Assembly: GCA_019192545.1 (NCBI GenBank)
Contig: JAHCMI010000047.1
Coordinates: forward strand, 1-64,000
Length of the DNA: 64,000 nucleotides
Source: Rivularia sp. MS3
Lineage (GTDB): Bacteria > Cyanobacteriota > Cyanobacteriia > Cyanobacteriales > Nostocaceae
Reading direction: 5' to 3'
The stretch's first letter is position 1. The number at the start of each line of letters is the position of its first letter. The position numbers and the translations under genes were made by a program. Below, one piece after another: positions 27,347 through 36,797 of this stretch. The notes beneath the pieces were generated by a model that saw nothing but the letters and a program-made list of their open reading frames with translations, was not told the DNA's origin and ran no database searches.

Positions 27347-28192
27347 CTAAAGCTGGTACCAAAAACCTTGAATGTTTCTCCAAAGATAATTCTCTGGTTC
27401 AAGATTCTGCGTTTCCTGAAATGATTTATTAGTTAATTGTTTATTTTCTAATTTAATTGGAGGTGAACTGGTATTTTCAACTAAGTGCAAAACCACTATA
27501 TGAATATCAGCCCAAAAAAGTTTGGCTAGTCCAACACTAGTTATTAATCGACGTAGGTTTTCTCGTTCGAGAACAACAATCGGGTCTTTTTCTGTTAAAT
27601 ATTGACAAGGTATATTCCAACTTTCTAAGGTTTTACATATATCTGGAGGAAAATCATTTTTGTAGTCTGAAGGTATCTGGTAAGTCAGAATAAATGCAGA
27701 CCCCAAGCTCGCTGTCAGTGCTATAGCATCTCTAAAAGCTAAGGTCAAAACATCGGTGGTTGGAAGCTGATTTATTTGACTGTCTAAAGACCTTGCTAAG
27801 GATTCCCAATATGAAAAAATATTTGGTTCTCTATCTTGAGGAATTAGTGATTCGCGTAAGTTATCTCCCAACCAGAACAGATTTAACCGACTTAAGTCTA
27901 CTTCCCCTCGTATTCTTTCCCACTCTTTCAAAGACCAAAGCGTTTCTTCTAAGGAAGCACGCTTTTCAAATAAGGTTTTAGAAGAAGTATTAATTCGGGG
28001 GATAACTAACTCGGGTCGCTGTAAGTAAAGATTAATGTTGTCAAGAATATACCAGAGTTCTCGTACTATCCATAACTCCATCACTTTTCCCAAGTTTTTG
28101 TATAGAAGTAGTCCGGAAGGTGATAGTGCTAATGCTGGGTCTATTACGCAGCGAGGACGTTGTTGATTTTGTAATACACTTGCTGCCTGCAT
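27347..28192 (-). CDS. Hypothetical protein upstream of LuxR regulator
   Basis: The 281-residue protein is not recognised. It opens with a conserved-looking segment (QRPRCVIDPALALSPSGLLLYKNL), followed by a mostly helical region (residues 35-140) and a beta-alpha part (about 140-235: TLAFRDAIALTASLGSAFIL, LIVVLE-like strands and an RRLITSVGLAKLFWAD helix). The tail is short. The start resembles a PIN-like or Rossmann-like nucleotide fold (VIDPALALSPSG), but no motif is decisive. ATG at 28192. It probably forms an operon with the LuxR gene 37 bases downstream. Confidence 0.7.
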   Translation of the reverse strand: MQAASVLQNQQRPRCVIDPALALSPSGLLLYKNLGKVMELWIVRELWYILDNINLYLQRPELVIPRINTSSKTLFEKRASLEETLWSLKEWERIRGEVDLSRLNLFWLGDNLRESLIPQDREPNIFSYWESLARSLDSQINQLPTTDVLTLAFRDAIALTASLGSAFILTYQIPSDYKNDFPPDICKTLESWNIPCQYLTEKDPIVVLERENLRRLITSVGLAKLFWADIHIVVLHLVENTSSPPIKLENKQLTNKSFQETQNLEPENYLWRNIQGFWYQL

Positions 28193-29521
28193 AACCTGAT
28201 AATCTCGTATAATTTCACTAATTACTCATCAGCCGCAGTAAAAGTTTAATCTATGTCTAAATAGATATTAATAATTATTTAAAAACCTTTGATTGTAGCT
28301 ATAGAAACTGTTTTTGACTCTCCTACTACATAATTGCATTTTGCTATAAACAACAGTAATTAAGGAAACCATATTTTGCTACAGACAAGTCTAGAAGCAA
28401 TATATTTATCGTTAATAATTATCTATTCACTCTAAAAGCTACACTTCATATGTTGCATTTATTGATCGGAATATTTTACTAACAGCTATTTATTTTTTCA
28501 CAGTATACACACCCAAATTAATCAACACAAGTATCTTTTAATTTAGATTTACATCAATTTATCATTAAAAACTAATAGAGTTATATTTATTACATGACAA
28601 TCGATTTACTATTTCATATTTCACCTACATAATTAAATATAAAATGTAATATACGGCATCTTAGCAACTTATTATAAATAAAATTGTTTGTTCAACTTAT
28701 CTGAAAAATTGCAATATTCAAAGCAGAAATTTTTGTTCGATAAGTCAAACTAGTGAGGTCTGCGATTTTCAGAAAACAAATATTTTTATGGTTGTGAAAA
28801 ATTTATTCAAAGTTACAACAATAAAAAAATATTTTCGTTTTTTCCAACTTACATATTGAGTCAGATAATGAAAATCTGTCTAAGGTATGGTTTTTATTAT
28901 TACATTCATTCTTTTTACAGATACATTTGAATATTAAAGCTTTGTTGTCACAGTTTTTTCAAATTTTTTTAGCAACGATCGGGTTGACATAACTGAAATT
29001 AGGATGAGAAATGTATTTAAGCTTTGTTAAGCAATATATTTCAGTAGTTTAAAAATGGCTATAACCACGTTTTTCAAGGCTTTACTGGCTTTTCAACTTT
29101 GCTAGTTATATTTACATTCGGCTTTATTTTTCATCAGAGAATATATTTTGCAACATTAAATACTATCTATAAATAACAAAAAAACTGTATCAAAAGCGTC
29201 AGTATTAAAACTTTCACACCTTTGGTTATTACTTAGGTGGTAACACATTTATGTTACCTTAAACAAGCTACTGTAAAAAAGCGACTTGAATAAAGCAGTA
29301 TTATCGTTTTATTAATATTATCGACGGGGTTAAATTGAAATATCTTACATATTTAGATAGCGATAACTAATAGCGAAATTCTGTCTGTTCGTGATGAACA
29401 TTTTAATTAATACTGCAACGTCGGAACTACTTAAATATATATTTTGCTTTTCAGTCTAATAATAATTTTTAATAGTTTCGCTTGTACTAATAATAAGTTT
29501 TTCACAATATCATAAATTGCG
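28193..29521. other. Long regulatory-looking intergenic region before the glycolipid cluster
   Basis: About 1.3 kb, very AT-rich, between the minus-strand orphan/LuxR pair and the plus-strand synthase genes. No ORF is convincing. It holds a perfect inverted repeat GGTAACA-N6-TGTTACC at 29239-29258 and, at its very end, an NtcA-type box (29522-29535). A gap this long before a biosynthetic operon suggests extensive upstream control or a long leader. Confidence 0.5.
29239..29258. promoter_or_regulatory. Perfect inverted repeat, possible operator
   Basis: GGTAACA, six bases, TGTTACC: a 7-base dyad in AT-rich surroundings about 300 bases before the synthase start. The size and symmetry suit a dimeric regulator. 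There is no T run, so it is not a terminator. Confidence 0.35.
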
Positions 29522-29562
29522 GTATTGAAAGTTACTTCATGCCAAATGCTAACTAATAAAAT
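29522..29562 (+). promoter_or_regulatory. Candidate NtcA-activated promoter of the glycolipid cluster
   Basis: GTA-TTGAAAGT-TAC at 29522-29535 matches the NtcA consensus GTAN8TAC exactly. 21 bases further is TAAAAT (29557-29562), fitting the TAN3T -10 box at the class II activation spacing (20-24). Transcription would start near 29569, which favours translation from the ATG at 29642. It overlaps the possible upstream starts, so it may be chance. Confidence 0.4.
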
Positions 29563-32500
29563 TAGCGCTGCTTTAGCTGAGTTTCATAAGGAAATTGAGA
29601 ATTGCGAACAAGCGCTTATAGAAGAAATTAGGGTAAAAAATATGACATCTGAATCTACAAAGATTAATCAAACTAACAAGCAATTACAACAAACTCCGAT
29701 CGCAATTATCGGCATGGGTTCGCTGTTTCCTCAAGCTCGGAATTTACAGGAATATTGGGAGAAGATTATTGCGGGTTCTGATTGTATTACTGATGTTCCA
29801 GAGTCCAGATGGAATGTAGATGATTATTATGACCCAGATCCAAAAAAACCCGATAAGACTTACTGTAAGCGGGGTGGGTTTATTCCAGATATCGACTTTA
29901 ATCCGATGGAGTTTGGATTACCTCCAAATCAATTGGAAGTTACAGATATTTCGCAGTTACTGGCTTTGGTTGTAGCAAAACAAGCGCTTTGCGATGCTGG
30001 TTATGAAAAGGGGTTTAACCACGAGCGGACTGGTGTCATTTTAGGAGTAGCTTTAGCAAGACAGTTAACAATGCCCTTAGCTGCTCGGCTACAGTATCCT
30101 GTGTGGGAAAAAGTGCTTAAAACTCAGGGTTTATCGGATACGGATACGCAAAATATTATTGAAAAAATTAAAAGCGCTTATATTAATTGGGATACTAATG
30201 CGTTTCCGGGGATGTTGGCCAATGTGGTAGCAGGAAGAATCGCTAACCGTTTCGATTTTGGGGGGACTAATTGCGTTATTGATGCTGCTTGTGCTAGTTC
30301 GTTGAGTGCGTTGTCGATGGCTATTAGTGAGTTAACCGACCATCGAGCAGATATGATGCTCACCGGTGGAGTTGACACCGATAATTCTATCGTCGCATAT
30401 ATGTGTTTTAGTAAAACTCCTGCTGTTTCACCGGGGGAAAATGTTAAACCGTTTGATGCTGAGTCGAATGGAATGATGTTGGGTGAAGGTATTGGGATGT
30501 TATTGCTCAAGCGCTTGGAGGATGCCGAGCGGGATCGGGATAAAATATATGCGGTAATTAAAGGTATCGGTACTTCTAGCGATGGTAGACATAAAAGCAT
30601 TTATGCTCCTCGGGCTGAAGGGCAAATGAAGGCTTTGGAGCGTGCTTACGAGCGGGCTGGGTTTACACCGGAATCGGTGGGTTTAATTGAAGCTCACGGT
30701 ACGGGAACGATGGCTGGAGATCCGGCTGAATTTGCTGCTTTGAAGGCCGTTTTTGGTAAGGATAATTCTAATAATTCTAATTCTCAATCGATTGCTTTGG
30801 GCAGTGTTAAATCTCAGATTGGACATACTAAAGCAGCAGCGGGAGCAGCTAGTTTGATTAAGACTGCTTTGGCTTTACATCATAAGGTTTTACCACCGAC
30901 GATTAATGTGAGTAAGCCAAATCCAAAGTTAGAGATTGAGTCTTCACCGTTTTATTTGAATACACAAACTCGTCCTTGGTTAAAAGCAGGAGATTCTCCT
31001 CGACGAGCTGGGGTGAGTTCTTTTGGTTTTGGTGGGACAAATTTTCATATTGTTTTGGAAGAGTATTGTCAGCAAGAGGAGGGATTTCGCTTACATCGGA
31101 CTCCTCAAGAATTTATATTTTCTGCTTCGGTATCGCAACAGTTATTGGAAGAGTGCGAGTCAGCTTTGGTGAAGTTGAAGTCGGATGCTGGGGAAGATTA
31201 TTTTCATAAGTTAGTTGATGAGGCTAAATCTAAGTTAACTGAGGAAATTCCGGTAACATCTGCGAGGTTGGGATTTGTCGCTGAATCTGTCAGCGATGCA
31301 ATTAAGAAATTAGAAGTATCTATTAATTGGTTTAACAAGCAACCCGAAGCTGAAAATTGGCAACTACCGCAAGGGGTATATTACCGCAAAACTGGTATGG
31401 ATTTATCGGGTAAGGTAGTAGCTTTATTTTCGGGACAGGGTTCTCAATATTTGGAGATGGGACGAGAATTAGTGATGAATTTCCCGGTATTACAGCAAAC
31501 TTATCATCAAGTTGATAGTTTGTTTGTTAAGTCTGGTTTAACTGCTATTTCCCAAAAGGTATTTCCCGCTCCAGTATTTGATACTGCTCAAAGACAGTCA
31601 CAAGCTCAAGCTTTAACGCAAACTGAAGTATCTCAACCGGCTATTGGTGCTTTTAGTGTAGGACTATATAAAATATTGCAGCAAGCCGGTTTTAAACCGG
31701 ATATTGTTGCGGGACATAGTTTTGGAGAATTAACTGCTTTATGGGCTGCGGAAGTATTAAGCGATGAGGATTATTTCTATTTGGTAAAAGCACGGGGACA
31801 AGCAATGGCTAAACCCGATGATTACCAGCAGGATACGGGAACCATGTTGGCTGTTAAGGGTGATGTTGCAAAAGTTAAGCAGATACTGAAGGATTTCTCA
31901 GGAATTAAATTAGCTAACTGTAATTCTCCTAAACAAGTTGTTTTAGCTGGTGCTACCGATGAAATCGCTCGATTAAAGCAGGTGTTGATTGATAAAGGTT
32001 TTTCTGCAATCGGTTTACCGGTATCCGGTGCTTTCCATACTCAGTTAATTGGTTATGCTCAAAAGCCATTTACAAAAGCTGTGAATGAGGTTAGTTTCAA
32101 TACTCCCAAAATACCGATTTATACTAATACAACCGCGACGGTTTACCCTCAAGAGCCGGAAGCAATCAGAAAGAATTTACAAGCTCATATCGGTCAGTCG
32201 GTACTGTTCGAGCAAGAGATTGAGAATATTTACGATAAAGGTGGTTATTGCTTTATTGAATTTGGCCCGAGAAGCATTTTAACTAATTTGGTACGCGAGA
32301 TTTTAGGTGAGCGTCCCCACATTGCGATCGCGCTGAATGGAAGTCGTCAGAAAGACAGTGACAGTCAGCTTCGGGAGGCTGTTGTCCAGTTGCGGGTTGC
32401 CGGTTTAAGTTTAAATAATATTGACCTACATCAAAGTGAATTGCAGCTACCGGAAGTTCAATCTAATCATGCTTTGAATGTTAAATTGGGTAGCTATAAT

Positions 32501-34888
32501 TATGTTTCCGATAAAACTAAAGCAGTATTTACCAAAGCTTTGGAAAATGGGAATAGGGAATCGGGGATTGCGGTCTCGGGGTCTCCCCCTTCGGGTATCT
32601 CCTATGTCCTTCAGACACGCTGCGCTAACGGAGACGCTTCGCTAACACCACTCCCCTCAACGGAGGGAGATGACCCACCACGGGGGTGGATTCACCAAGC
32701 AAAGCAAATTTCCAAGACAGGACATGAGAAAATAGAAAATGGCGATGGTAACGGAAATGGTTATAAGAAAAGCCAAAATTACGAAAATGGCAATGGTAAC
32801 GGGAATGGTCATTTAGTAACAGCAGAAGTAGAAACTGTGACAAAAGACCGTAAAGTTGCCGCAATGAATGGAAATTCTTATTCAAACAATGGACACTCAG
32901 TAGCTACAGAGGTTTTACATCAAAATTCGGTGTCTAACAAAAAGGTAAAGTCGGATTTACCGAGTCAAGAACTTGCTGCTGCTTTAGAATCGAGTATTGA
33001 AAATTTTAGTAAAACTCAAAATCAAACTTTAGAGGTTCACGGTCAGTATTTGGATAATCAGCGGGAATATATTCAAGCATTTTTCCAATTAATGCAGCAG
33101 CAAAACGTTTTATTCTCTAATATTGCTCAATCGGGTGATAATCAGCCTGTAGAGCAAATTATTGAAACTGTAGAGCGCAGCATGATGCGGGTTCATAATC
33201 ATCAAGCAGATACTTTGAACCTTCATCAAAAATATCTACAGACGCAGATTGAATCAACGGGAAATTTATTTAAGTTGACCGAGCAAGGCTATTCGCATCT
33301 GTTATCAGAAGATAGTATTCAGCCTTATAAATTACATCCTGAATTGGTATTAGATAGTGAAAATACAGAGACTAAACGAAAAAAACCTGTAGAAGCGATT
33401 GCGGTTGCTCCTGTAGTCAAAGAAGTTTCACCGGTTGAAGCGAAAAAAATTGCAACTCCTGCTCATGTAGATATTGAAACCATTAGTCAAACTTTACTAG
33501 CAGTAGTCAGTGACAAAACTGGATATCCTGTAGAAATGCTGGAATTAGAGATGGATATCGAAGCAGATTTGGGGATTGATTCTATTAAACGGGTTGAGAT
33601 AATCGGAGCATTACAAGAGCAGCTACCCGATTTACCGCAACCGGATTTAGAGGAAATGGCTGAAGTAGAGCTAAGAACCCTGAGACAAATTATTGATTAT
33701 ATGCAGAGTTTGAAGGGAAACGGAAGTGTTGAAGAAGTTGATGTAAGTCAAGATAAACAAAAATCTGCTTCGGCAGAAAGCAAATTAGATATAGATAAGA
33801 CTGTCGAAAATAATCTTGTTGAGAACAAGATAGATGTTAAAGATGTTGTAGATACTGAAAACAATAAAAATAAACAGTCAACGGTAATTGATAGCGAGAC
33901 ATTAAGTCAAACTTTGCTGACAGTAGTCAGCGATAAAACGGGATATCCACCGGAAATGTTGGAATTAGAGATGGATATCGAAGCAGATTTAGGAATTGAT
34001 TCTATTAAACGAGTTGAGATAATCGGAGCATTACAAGAGCAAATACCCGATTTACCGCAACCGGATTTAGAGGAAATGGCTGAAGTAGAGCTAAGAACCC
34101 TCGGACAAATAGTTGATTATATGCAATCTCTGACAACAGAGACTGAAAAAAAAAAGCAGTACTCAAGAGTTGATGACAAACAGTTCGAGTTAAAGCATAA
34201 AATCAAACGAGTCAAGGTAAAACAAAAGTTTCTACCACCTCCGGATAAATTAGAATTCGATTTACCATCAGGACATATTTGTTTATTAACCGACGATGGT
34301 TCTCAACTTACTTCCGAATTAGCTCAAAATCTCCAGCATCAGGGTTGGAAAGTGATAGTTCTGAGTTTTCCTCAATTAACAACAAAATCGTTATTACCGC
34401 AAGATATTAAAAGGGTGCTATTAGAAAACGGTAGCGACGAACAGATAAAAGCTCAATTAACAAATATTAGAGCTAATCATGGGGAAATAGCCGTTTTTGT
34501 CCATCTAAATCCAGTAGAAACGGGAAATACAGCAATTATCAAGCAAGTATTTTTCCTAGCTAAACATTTGAAAACTTCCTTAAATCAAGCTGCGAAATTG
34601 GGACGGAGTTGTTTTGTAACCGTGACTAAGTTAGATGGTGAACTAGGATGTTCCGGTAAAAACAAGTTTATAGAAAATAGTTCGATTACAGGAGGATTAT
34701 TCGGCTTAACTAAATCATTACGATGGGAATGGCAATCGGTATTTTGTAGAGCAATCGACATCAATCCCGAATTAGATAATACCATCGCAACCCAACATAT
34801 ACTAGCCGAACTCCACGACCCGAATCGTTTAATTGTAGAAGTAGGATACAACCAACAAGGAAGGATGACATTGACGAGTAATGAGTAA
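29546..34888 (+). CDS. hglE: HglE-like type I polyketide synthase (KS-AT-ACP-ACP-half KR)
   Basis: The PUFA-synthase-like heterocyst glycolipid synthase builds the long acyl chain. From the ATG at 29546 (1780 residues): KS about 50-500 (Cys249 in DAACASS, His in EAHGTGT and GHTKAAAG), AT about 615-925 (S725 in GHSFGE), Gly/Asn linker, ACP1 (S1346 in LGIDSIK) and ACP2 (S1486), then only the structural half of a ketoreductase (about 1545-1780). The catalytic KR half is in the next gene. Starts at 29525 (TTG), 29546 or 29642 (ATG, AGGG 8 bases upstream) are all possible; the residues before 29642 look coding, but the NtcA box argues for 29642. A repeat has inserted in frame at about 32547-32700. 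The stop lies in a repeat. Confidence 0.9.
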   Translation: MLTNKISAALAEFHKEIENCEQALIEEIRVKNMTSESTKINQTNKQLQQTPIAIIGMGSLFPQARNLQEYWEKIIAGSDCITDVPESRWNVDDYYDPDPKKPDKTYCKRGGFIPDIDFNPMEFGLPPNQLEVTDISQLLALVVAKQALCDAGYEKGFNHERTGVILGVALARQLTMPLAARLQYPVWEKVLKTQGLSDTDTQNIIEKIKSAYINWDTNAFPGMLANVVAGRIANRFDFGGTNCVIDAACASSLSALSMAISELTDHRADMMLTGGVDTDNSIVAYMCFSKTPAVSPGENVKPFDAESNGMMLGEGIGMLLLKRLEDAERDRDKIYAVIKGIGTSSDGRHKSIYAPRAEGQMKALERAYERAGFTPESVGLIEAHGTGTMAGDPAEFAALKAVFGKDNSNNSNSQSIALGSVKSQIGHTKAAAGAASLIKTALALHHKVLPPTINVSKPNPKLEIESSPFYLNTQTRPWLKAGDSPRRAGVSSFGFGGTNFHIVLEEYCQQEEGFRLHRTPQEFIFSASVSQQLLEECESALVKLKSDAGEDYFHKLVDEAKSKLTEEIPVTSARLGFVAESVSDAIKKLEVSINWFNKQPEAENWQLPQGVYYRKTGMDLSGKVVALFSGQGSQYLEMGRELVMNFPVLQQTYHQVDSLFVKSGLTAISQKVFPAPVFDTAQRQSQAQALTQTEVSQPAIGAFSVGLYKILQQAGFKPDIVAGHSFGELTALWAAEVLSDEDYFYLVKARGQAMAKPDDYQQDTGTMLAVKGDVAKVKQILKDFSGIKLANCNSPKQVVLAGATDEIARLKQVLIDKGFSAIGLPVSGAFHTQLIGYAQKPFTKAVNEVSFNTPKIPIYTNTTATVYPQEPEAIRKNLQAHIGQSVLFEQEIENIYDKGGYCFIEFGPRSILTNLVREILGERPHIAIALNGSRQKDSDSQLREAVVQLRVAGLSLNNIDLHQSELQLPEVQSNHALNVKLGSYNYVSDKTKAVFTKALENGNRESGIAVSGSPPSGISYVLQTRCANGDASLTPLPSTEGDDPPRGWIHQAKQISKTGHEKIENGDGNGNGYKKSQNYENGNGNGNGHLVTAEVETVTKDRKVAAMNGNSYSNNGHSVATEVLHQNSVSNKKVKSDLPSQELAAALESSIENFSKTQNQTLEVHGQYLDNQREYIQAFFQLMQQQNVLFSNIAQSGDNQPVEQIIETVERSMMRVHNHQADTLNLHQKYLQTQIESTGNLFKLTEQGYSHLLSEDSIQPYKLHPELVLDSENTETKRKKPVEAIAVAPVVKEVSPVEAKKIATPAHVDIETISQTLLAVVSDKTGYPVEMLELEMDIEADLGIDSIKRVEIIGALQEQLPDLPQPDLEEMAEVELRTLRQIIDYMQSLKGNGSVEEVDVSQDKQKSASAESKLDIDKTVENNLVENKIDVKDVVDTENNKNKQSTVIDSETLSQTLLTVVSDKTGYPPEMLELEMDIEADLGIDSIKRVEIIGALQEQIPDLPQPDLEEMAEVELRTLGQIVDYMQSLTTETEKKKQYSRVDDKQFELKHKIKRVKVKQKFLPPPDKLEFDLPSGHICLLTDDGSQLTSELAQNLQHQGWKVIVLSFPQLTTKSLLPQDIKRVLLENGSDEQIKAQLTNIRANHGEIAVFVHLNPVETGNTAIIKQVFFLAKHLKTSLNQAAKLGRSCFVTVTKLDGELGCSGKNKFIENSSITGGLFGLTKSLRWEWQSVFCRAIDINPELDNTIATQHILAELHDPNRLIVEVGYNQQGRMTLTSNE
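32547..32700 (+). repeat. Dispersed non-coding repeat translated in frame within hglE
   Basis: The text from gaatagggaatcggggattg through cagacacgctgcgctaacgg, agacgcttcgctaac and acccaccacgggggtgg is typical intergenic repeat material (the gacgctNcgctaac family) and is richer in GC than the flanks. It encodes a proline- and glycine-rich stretch in the linker between AT and ACP1, just before an NGNGNG-type run. Confidence 0.6.
33470..34130 (+). repeat. Tandem ACP domain duplication in hglE
   Basis: Two ACP-coding blocks (about 33470-33710 and 33890-34130) are nearly identical in DNA around the phosphopantetheine serine; the serine codons are exactly 420 bases apart (33581 and 34001). The spacer between them is unrelated and Lys/Asp-rich. 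Confidence 0.85.
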
Positions 34889-34990
34889 TAAGTAATGAGT
34901 AATGAGTAAGAAGTAAATAAATTATTAATTTCCTTCCCTCACTCTCTCCCTCTCTCACTCCCTCACTCCCTCACTCCCTCTACCCCCTCT
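34870..34990. repeat. Short tandem repeats at the hglE / KR-DH junction
   Basis: Copies of gtaatga/gtaataa (34875-34916) are followed by copies of ctccctcact (34935-34985). The hglE stop codon is supplied by the first array. The repeats sit exactly where the two halves of a ketoreductase domain are separated. Confidence 0.75.
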
Positions 34991-35010
34991 TTACCCAATA
35001 GCCAATTACC

Positions 35011-36738
35011 ATGATTAACGAAAATTCAGTATGTTTGATAACAGGTGGTGGCAAAGGAATCACTGCTTTTTCAGCGATAAGATTAGCGCTAGAGTATAAA
35101 TGTAAGTTTGTTTTGCTGGGGCGATCGCCATTTTCTCAAGTTCCGGAACCTGCTTGGTGTAGGGATTGTAGCTCGGAGACAGAGTTAAAGCGGCGAATTC
35201 TGGAGCGGCTCGTTGCTGATGGTGAGAAACCAACACCGATGATGGTACACAAGGAGTTTCGAGCTATTTCGTCACGACGGGAGATTGAGCAAACTATTTC
35301 AGCCATTCAAGCATCGGGGGGAACTGCTGAATACATAAGTATTGATGTTACTGATAAAGATGTACTAAGTAAAAAATTAGCTGAAGTTCAAAGTCGGTTG
35401 GGTAAGATAACTGCGATTGTCCACGGTGCTGGAAATCTTGCTGATAAACCGATTGAAAGAAAGACGGAATCTGATTTTGACAAGGTTTACAATCCTAAAG
35501 TTAAAGGATTGAACAATCTACTCAAATGTATTCCTCCGAGTCAGCTAAATTCGTTGGTGTTGTTTTCTTCGGTAGTGGGATTCTATGGAAATGCTGGACA
35601 AACCGATTACTCTATCGCTAACGAAACGTTGAATAAGACAGCTTATTTGATTCAGGAACAGTATCCCGATTGTCATGTAGTTGCTATCAATTGGGGTCCT
35701 TGGGATAGTGGTATGGTGAGTCCGGAATTAAAGCGGGCTTTTGCTCAACGTAATATCGAGACTATACCGGTTGAGGTGGGAACGCAAATGTTAGTTGAGG
35801 AATTAACGGGAGAAAGTCAAGATACCCAGGTAGTAATTGGTTCTCCTTTGATACCTCCTCCGATTAATTTAAATTCAGATTTACAAACATATTGCATTCG
35901 TCGTCGGTTAAATTTAGCTGATAATCCATTTTTGCACGACCATGAAATAGCGGGTAATCCAGTTTTACCTGCAACTTGTGCCATTAATTGGATTGCCAAT
36001 ACCTGCGAACAACTTTATCCGGGATACAAGTTTTTTAAAGTTGAAAATTACAAGGTATTGAAGGGAATTGTTTTTGATAATAATTTAGTGAAAGAAGCAC
36101 AAGAGTATGTTTTAGATTTAGAAGAAATTGCTAAAAAAAGTGGTGATGAAATAATTTTTGATGCCAAAATATGGAGTAGAAATCAACAAGGTAAAAAACG
36201 CTATCATTTCAGTAGCAAGTTAATACTGAAATCGCAAATTGCTGACCGTCCGATTTATGATAATTTGGATTTATCGGTTAATAATAAAATATTTACTTCC
36301 CGACAAGAAATATATCAACAGGGTGGAGCCAGTTTATTTCATGGTGCTAGTTTTCAAGGAGTAGAAAAAGTTTTAAATATTAATTCTGCAAAAATAACTA
36401 TTCAGTGTAATCTAGCAGAGGTAGAACTTGAAAAACAAGGAAAGTTTCCCGTTCAAACCTTTAATCCATATATAGTAGACGTACAAATTCATTCATTATG
36501 GCTTTGGGTACAGCATTTTCATGAATGTGGTTGTTTACCTTCAGGAATCGCTAACTATAAGCAGTTTTCTGCAATTCCATTTAACCAGACATTTTATATT
36601 TCTTGTGAAATCAAATCTAAAACAAAAACAGCAATAACAGCAGAAGTAATTGCTCACGATAAGCAGGGAATAATTTACACAATAATGGAATCAGCGAAGG
36701 GAACTATTTTACCTTTGAATTTAGCTAAAAACAGTTAA
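35011..36738 (+). CDS. HglD-like ketoreductase-dehydratase protein (SDR KR + PKS DH)
   Basis: The 575-residue protein has a catalytic ketoreductase half at residues 1-280: NADPH loop LITGGGKGITAFSAIRLAL, VLLGRSPF, catalytic LFSSVVGFYGNAGQTDYSIA (Ser and Tyr). A hot-dog dehydratase-like domain follows at about 295-570 with HEIAGNPVLP (H311), fitting HxxxGxxxxP. It should reduce the beta-keto group and dehydrate the chain made by HglE. The KR lacks its structural half, which is at the end of HglE, so the two proteins probably join. The position matches hglD of other heterocystous cyanobacteria; that symbol is by analogy. Its stop lies in an aacagtt repeat. Confidence 0.85.
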   Translation: MINENSVCLITGGGKGITAFSAIRLALEYKCKFVLLGRSPFSQVPEPAWCRDCSSETELKRRILERLVADGEKPTPMMVHKEFRAISSRREIEQTISAIQASGGTAEYISIDVTDKDVLSKKLAEVQSRLGKITAIVHGAGNLADKPIERKTESDFDKVYNPKVKGLNNLLKCIPPSQLNSLVLFSSVVGFYGNAGQTDYSIANETLNKTAYLIQEQYPDCHVVAINWGPWDSGMVSPELKRAFAQRNIETIPVEVGTQMLVEELTGESQDTQVVIGSPLIPPPINLNSDLQTYCIRRRLNLADNPFLHDHEIAGNPVLPATCAINWIANTCEQLYPGYKFFKVENYKVLKGIVFDNNLVKEAQEYVLDLEEIAKKSGDEIIFDAKIWSRNQQGKKRYHFSSKLILKSQIADRPIYDNLDLSVNNKIFTSRQEIYQQGGASLFHGASFQGVEKVLNINSAKITIQCNLAEVELEKQGKFPVQTFNPYIVDVQIHSLWLWVQHFHECGCLPSGIANYKQFSAIPFNQTFYISCEIKSKTKTAITAEVIAHDKQGIIYTIMESAKGTILPLNLAKNS

Positions 36739-36756
36739 CAGTTAACAGTTAACAGT
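36730..36756. repeat. Heptamer repeat (aacagtt) at gene end
   Basis: Almost four tandem copies of aacagtt. The first copy supplies the TAA stop of the KR-DH gene. Confidence 0.8.
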
Positions 36757-36797
36757 AAAAAACTATTTTTATTCATAATTCATAATTTCTATATTCT

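Noticed and set aside
32625-32885. 86-codon minus-strand frame within hglE
   Set aside because: Antisense to the NGNGNG linker and repeat; the plus frame continues through.
34761-34958. Minus-strand frame over the hglE/KR-DH junction
   Set aside because: It translates the heptamer repeats (LLITHYSLLITHYS) and is antisense to hglE.
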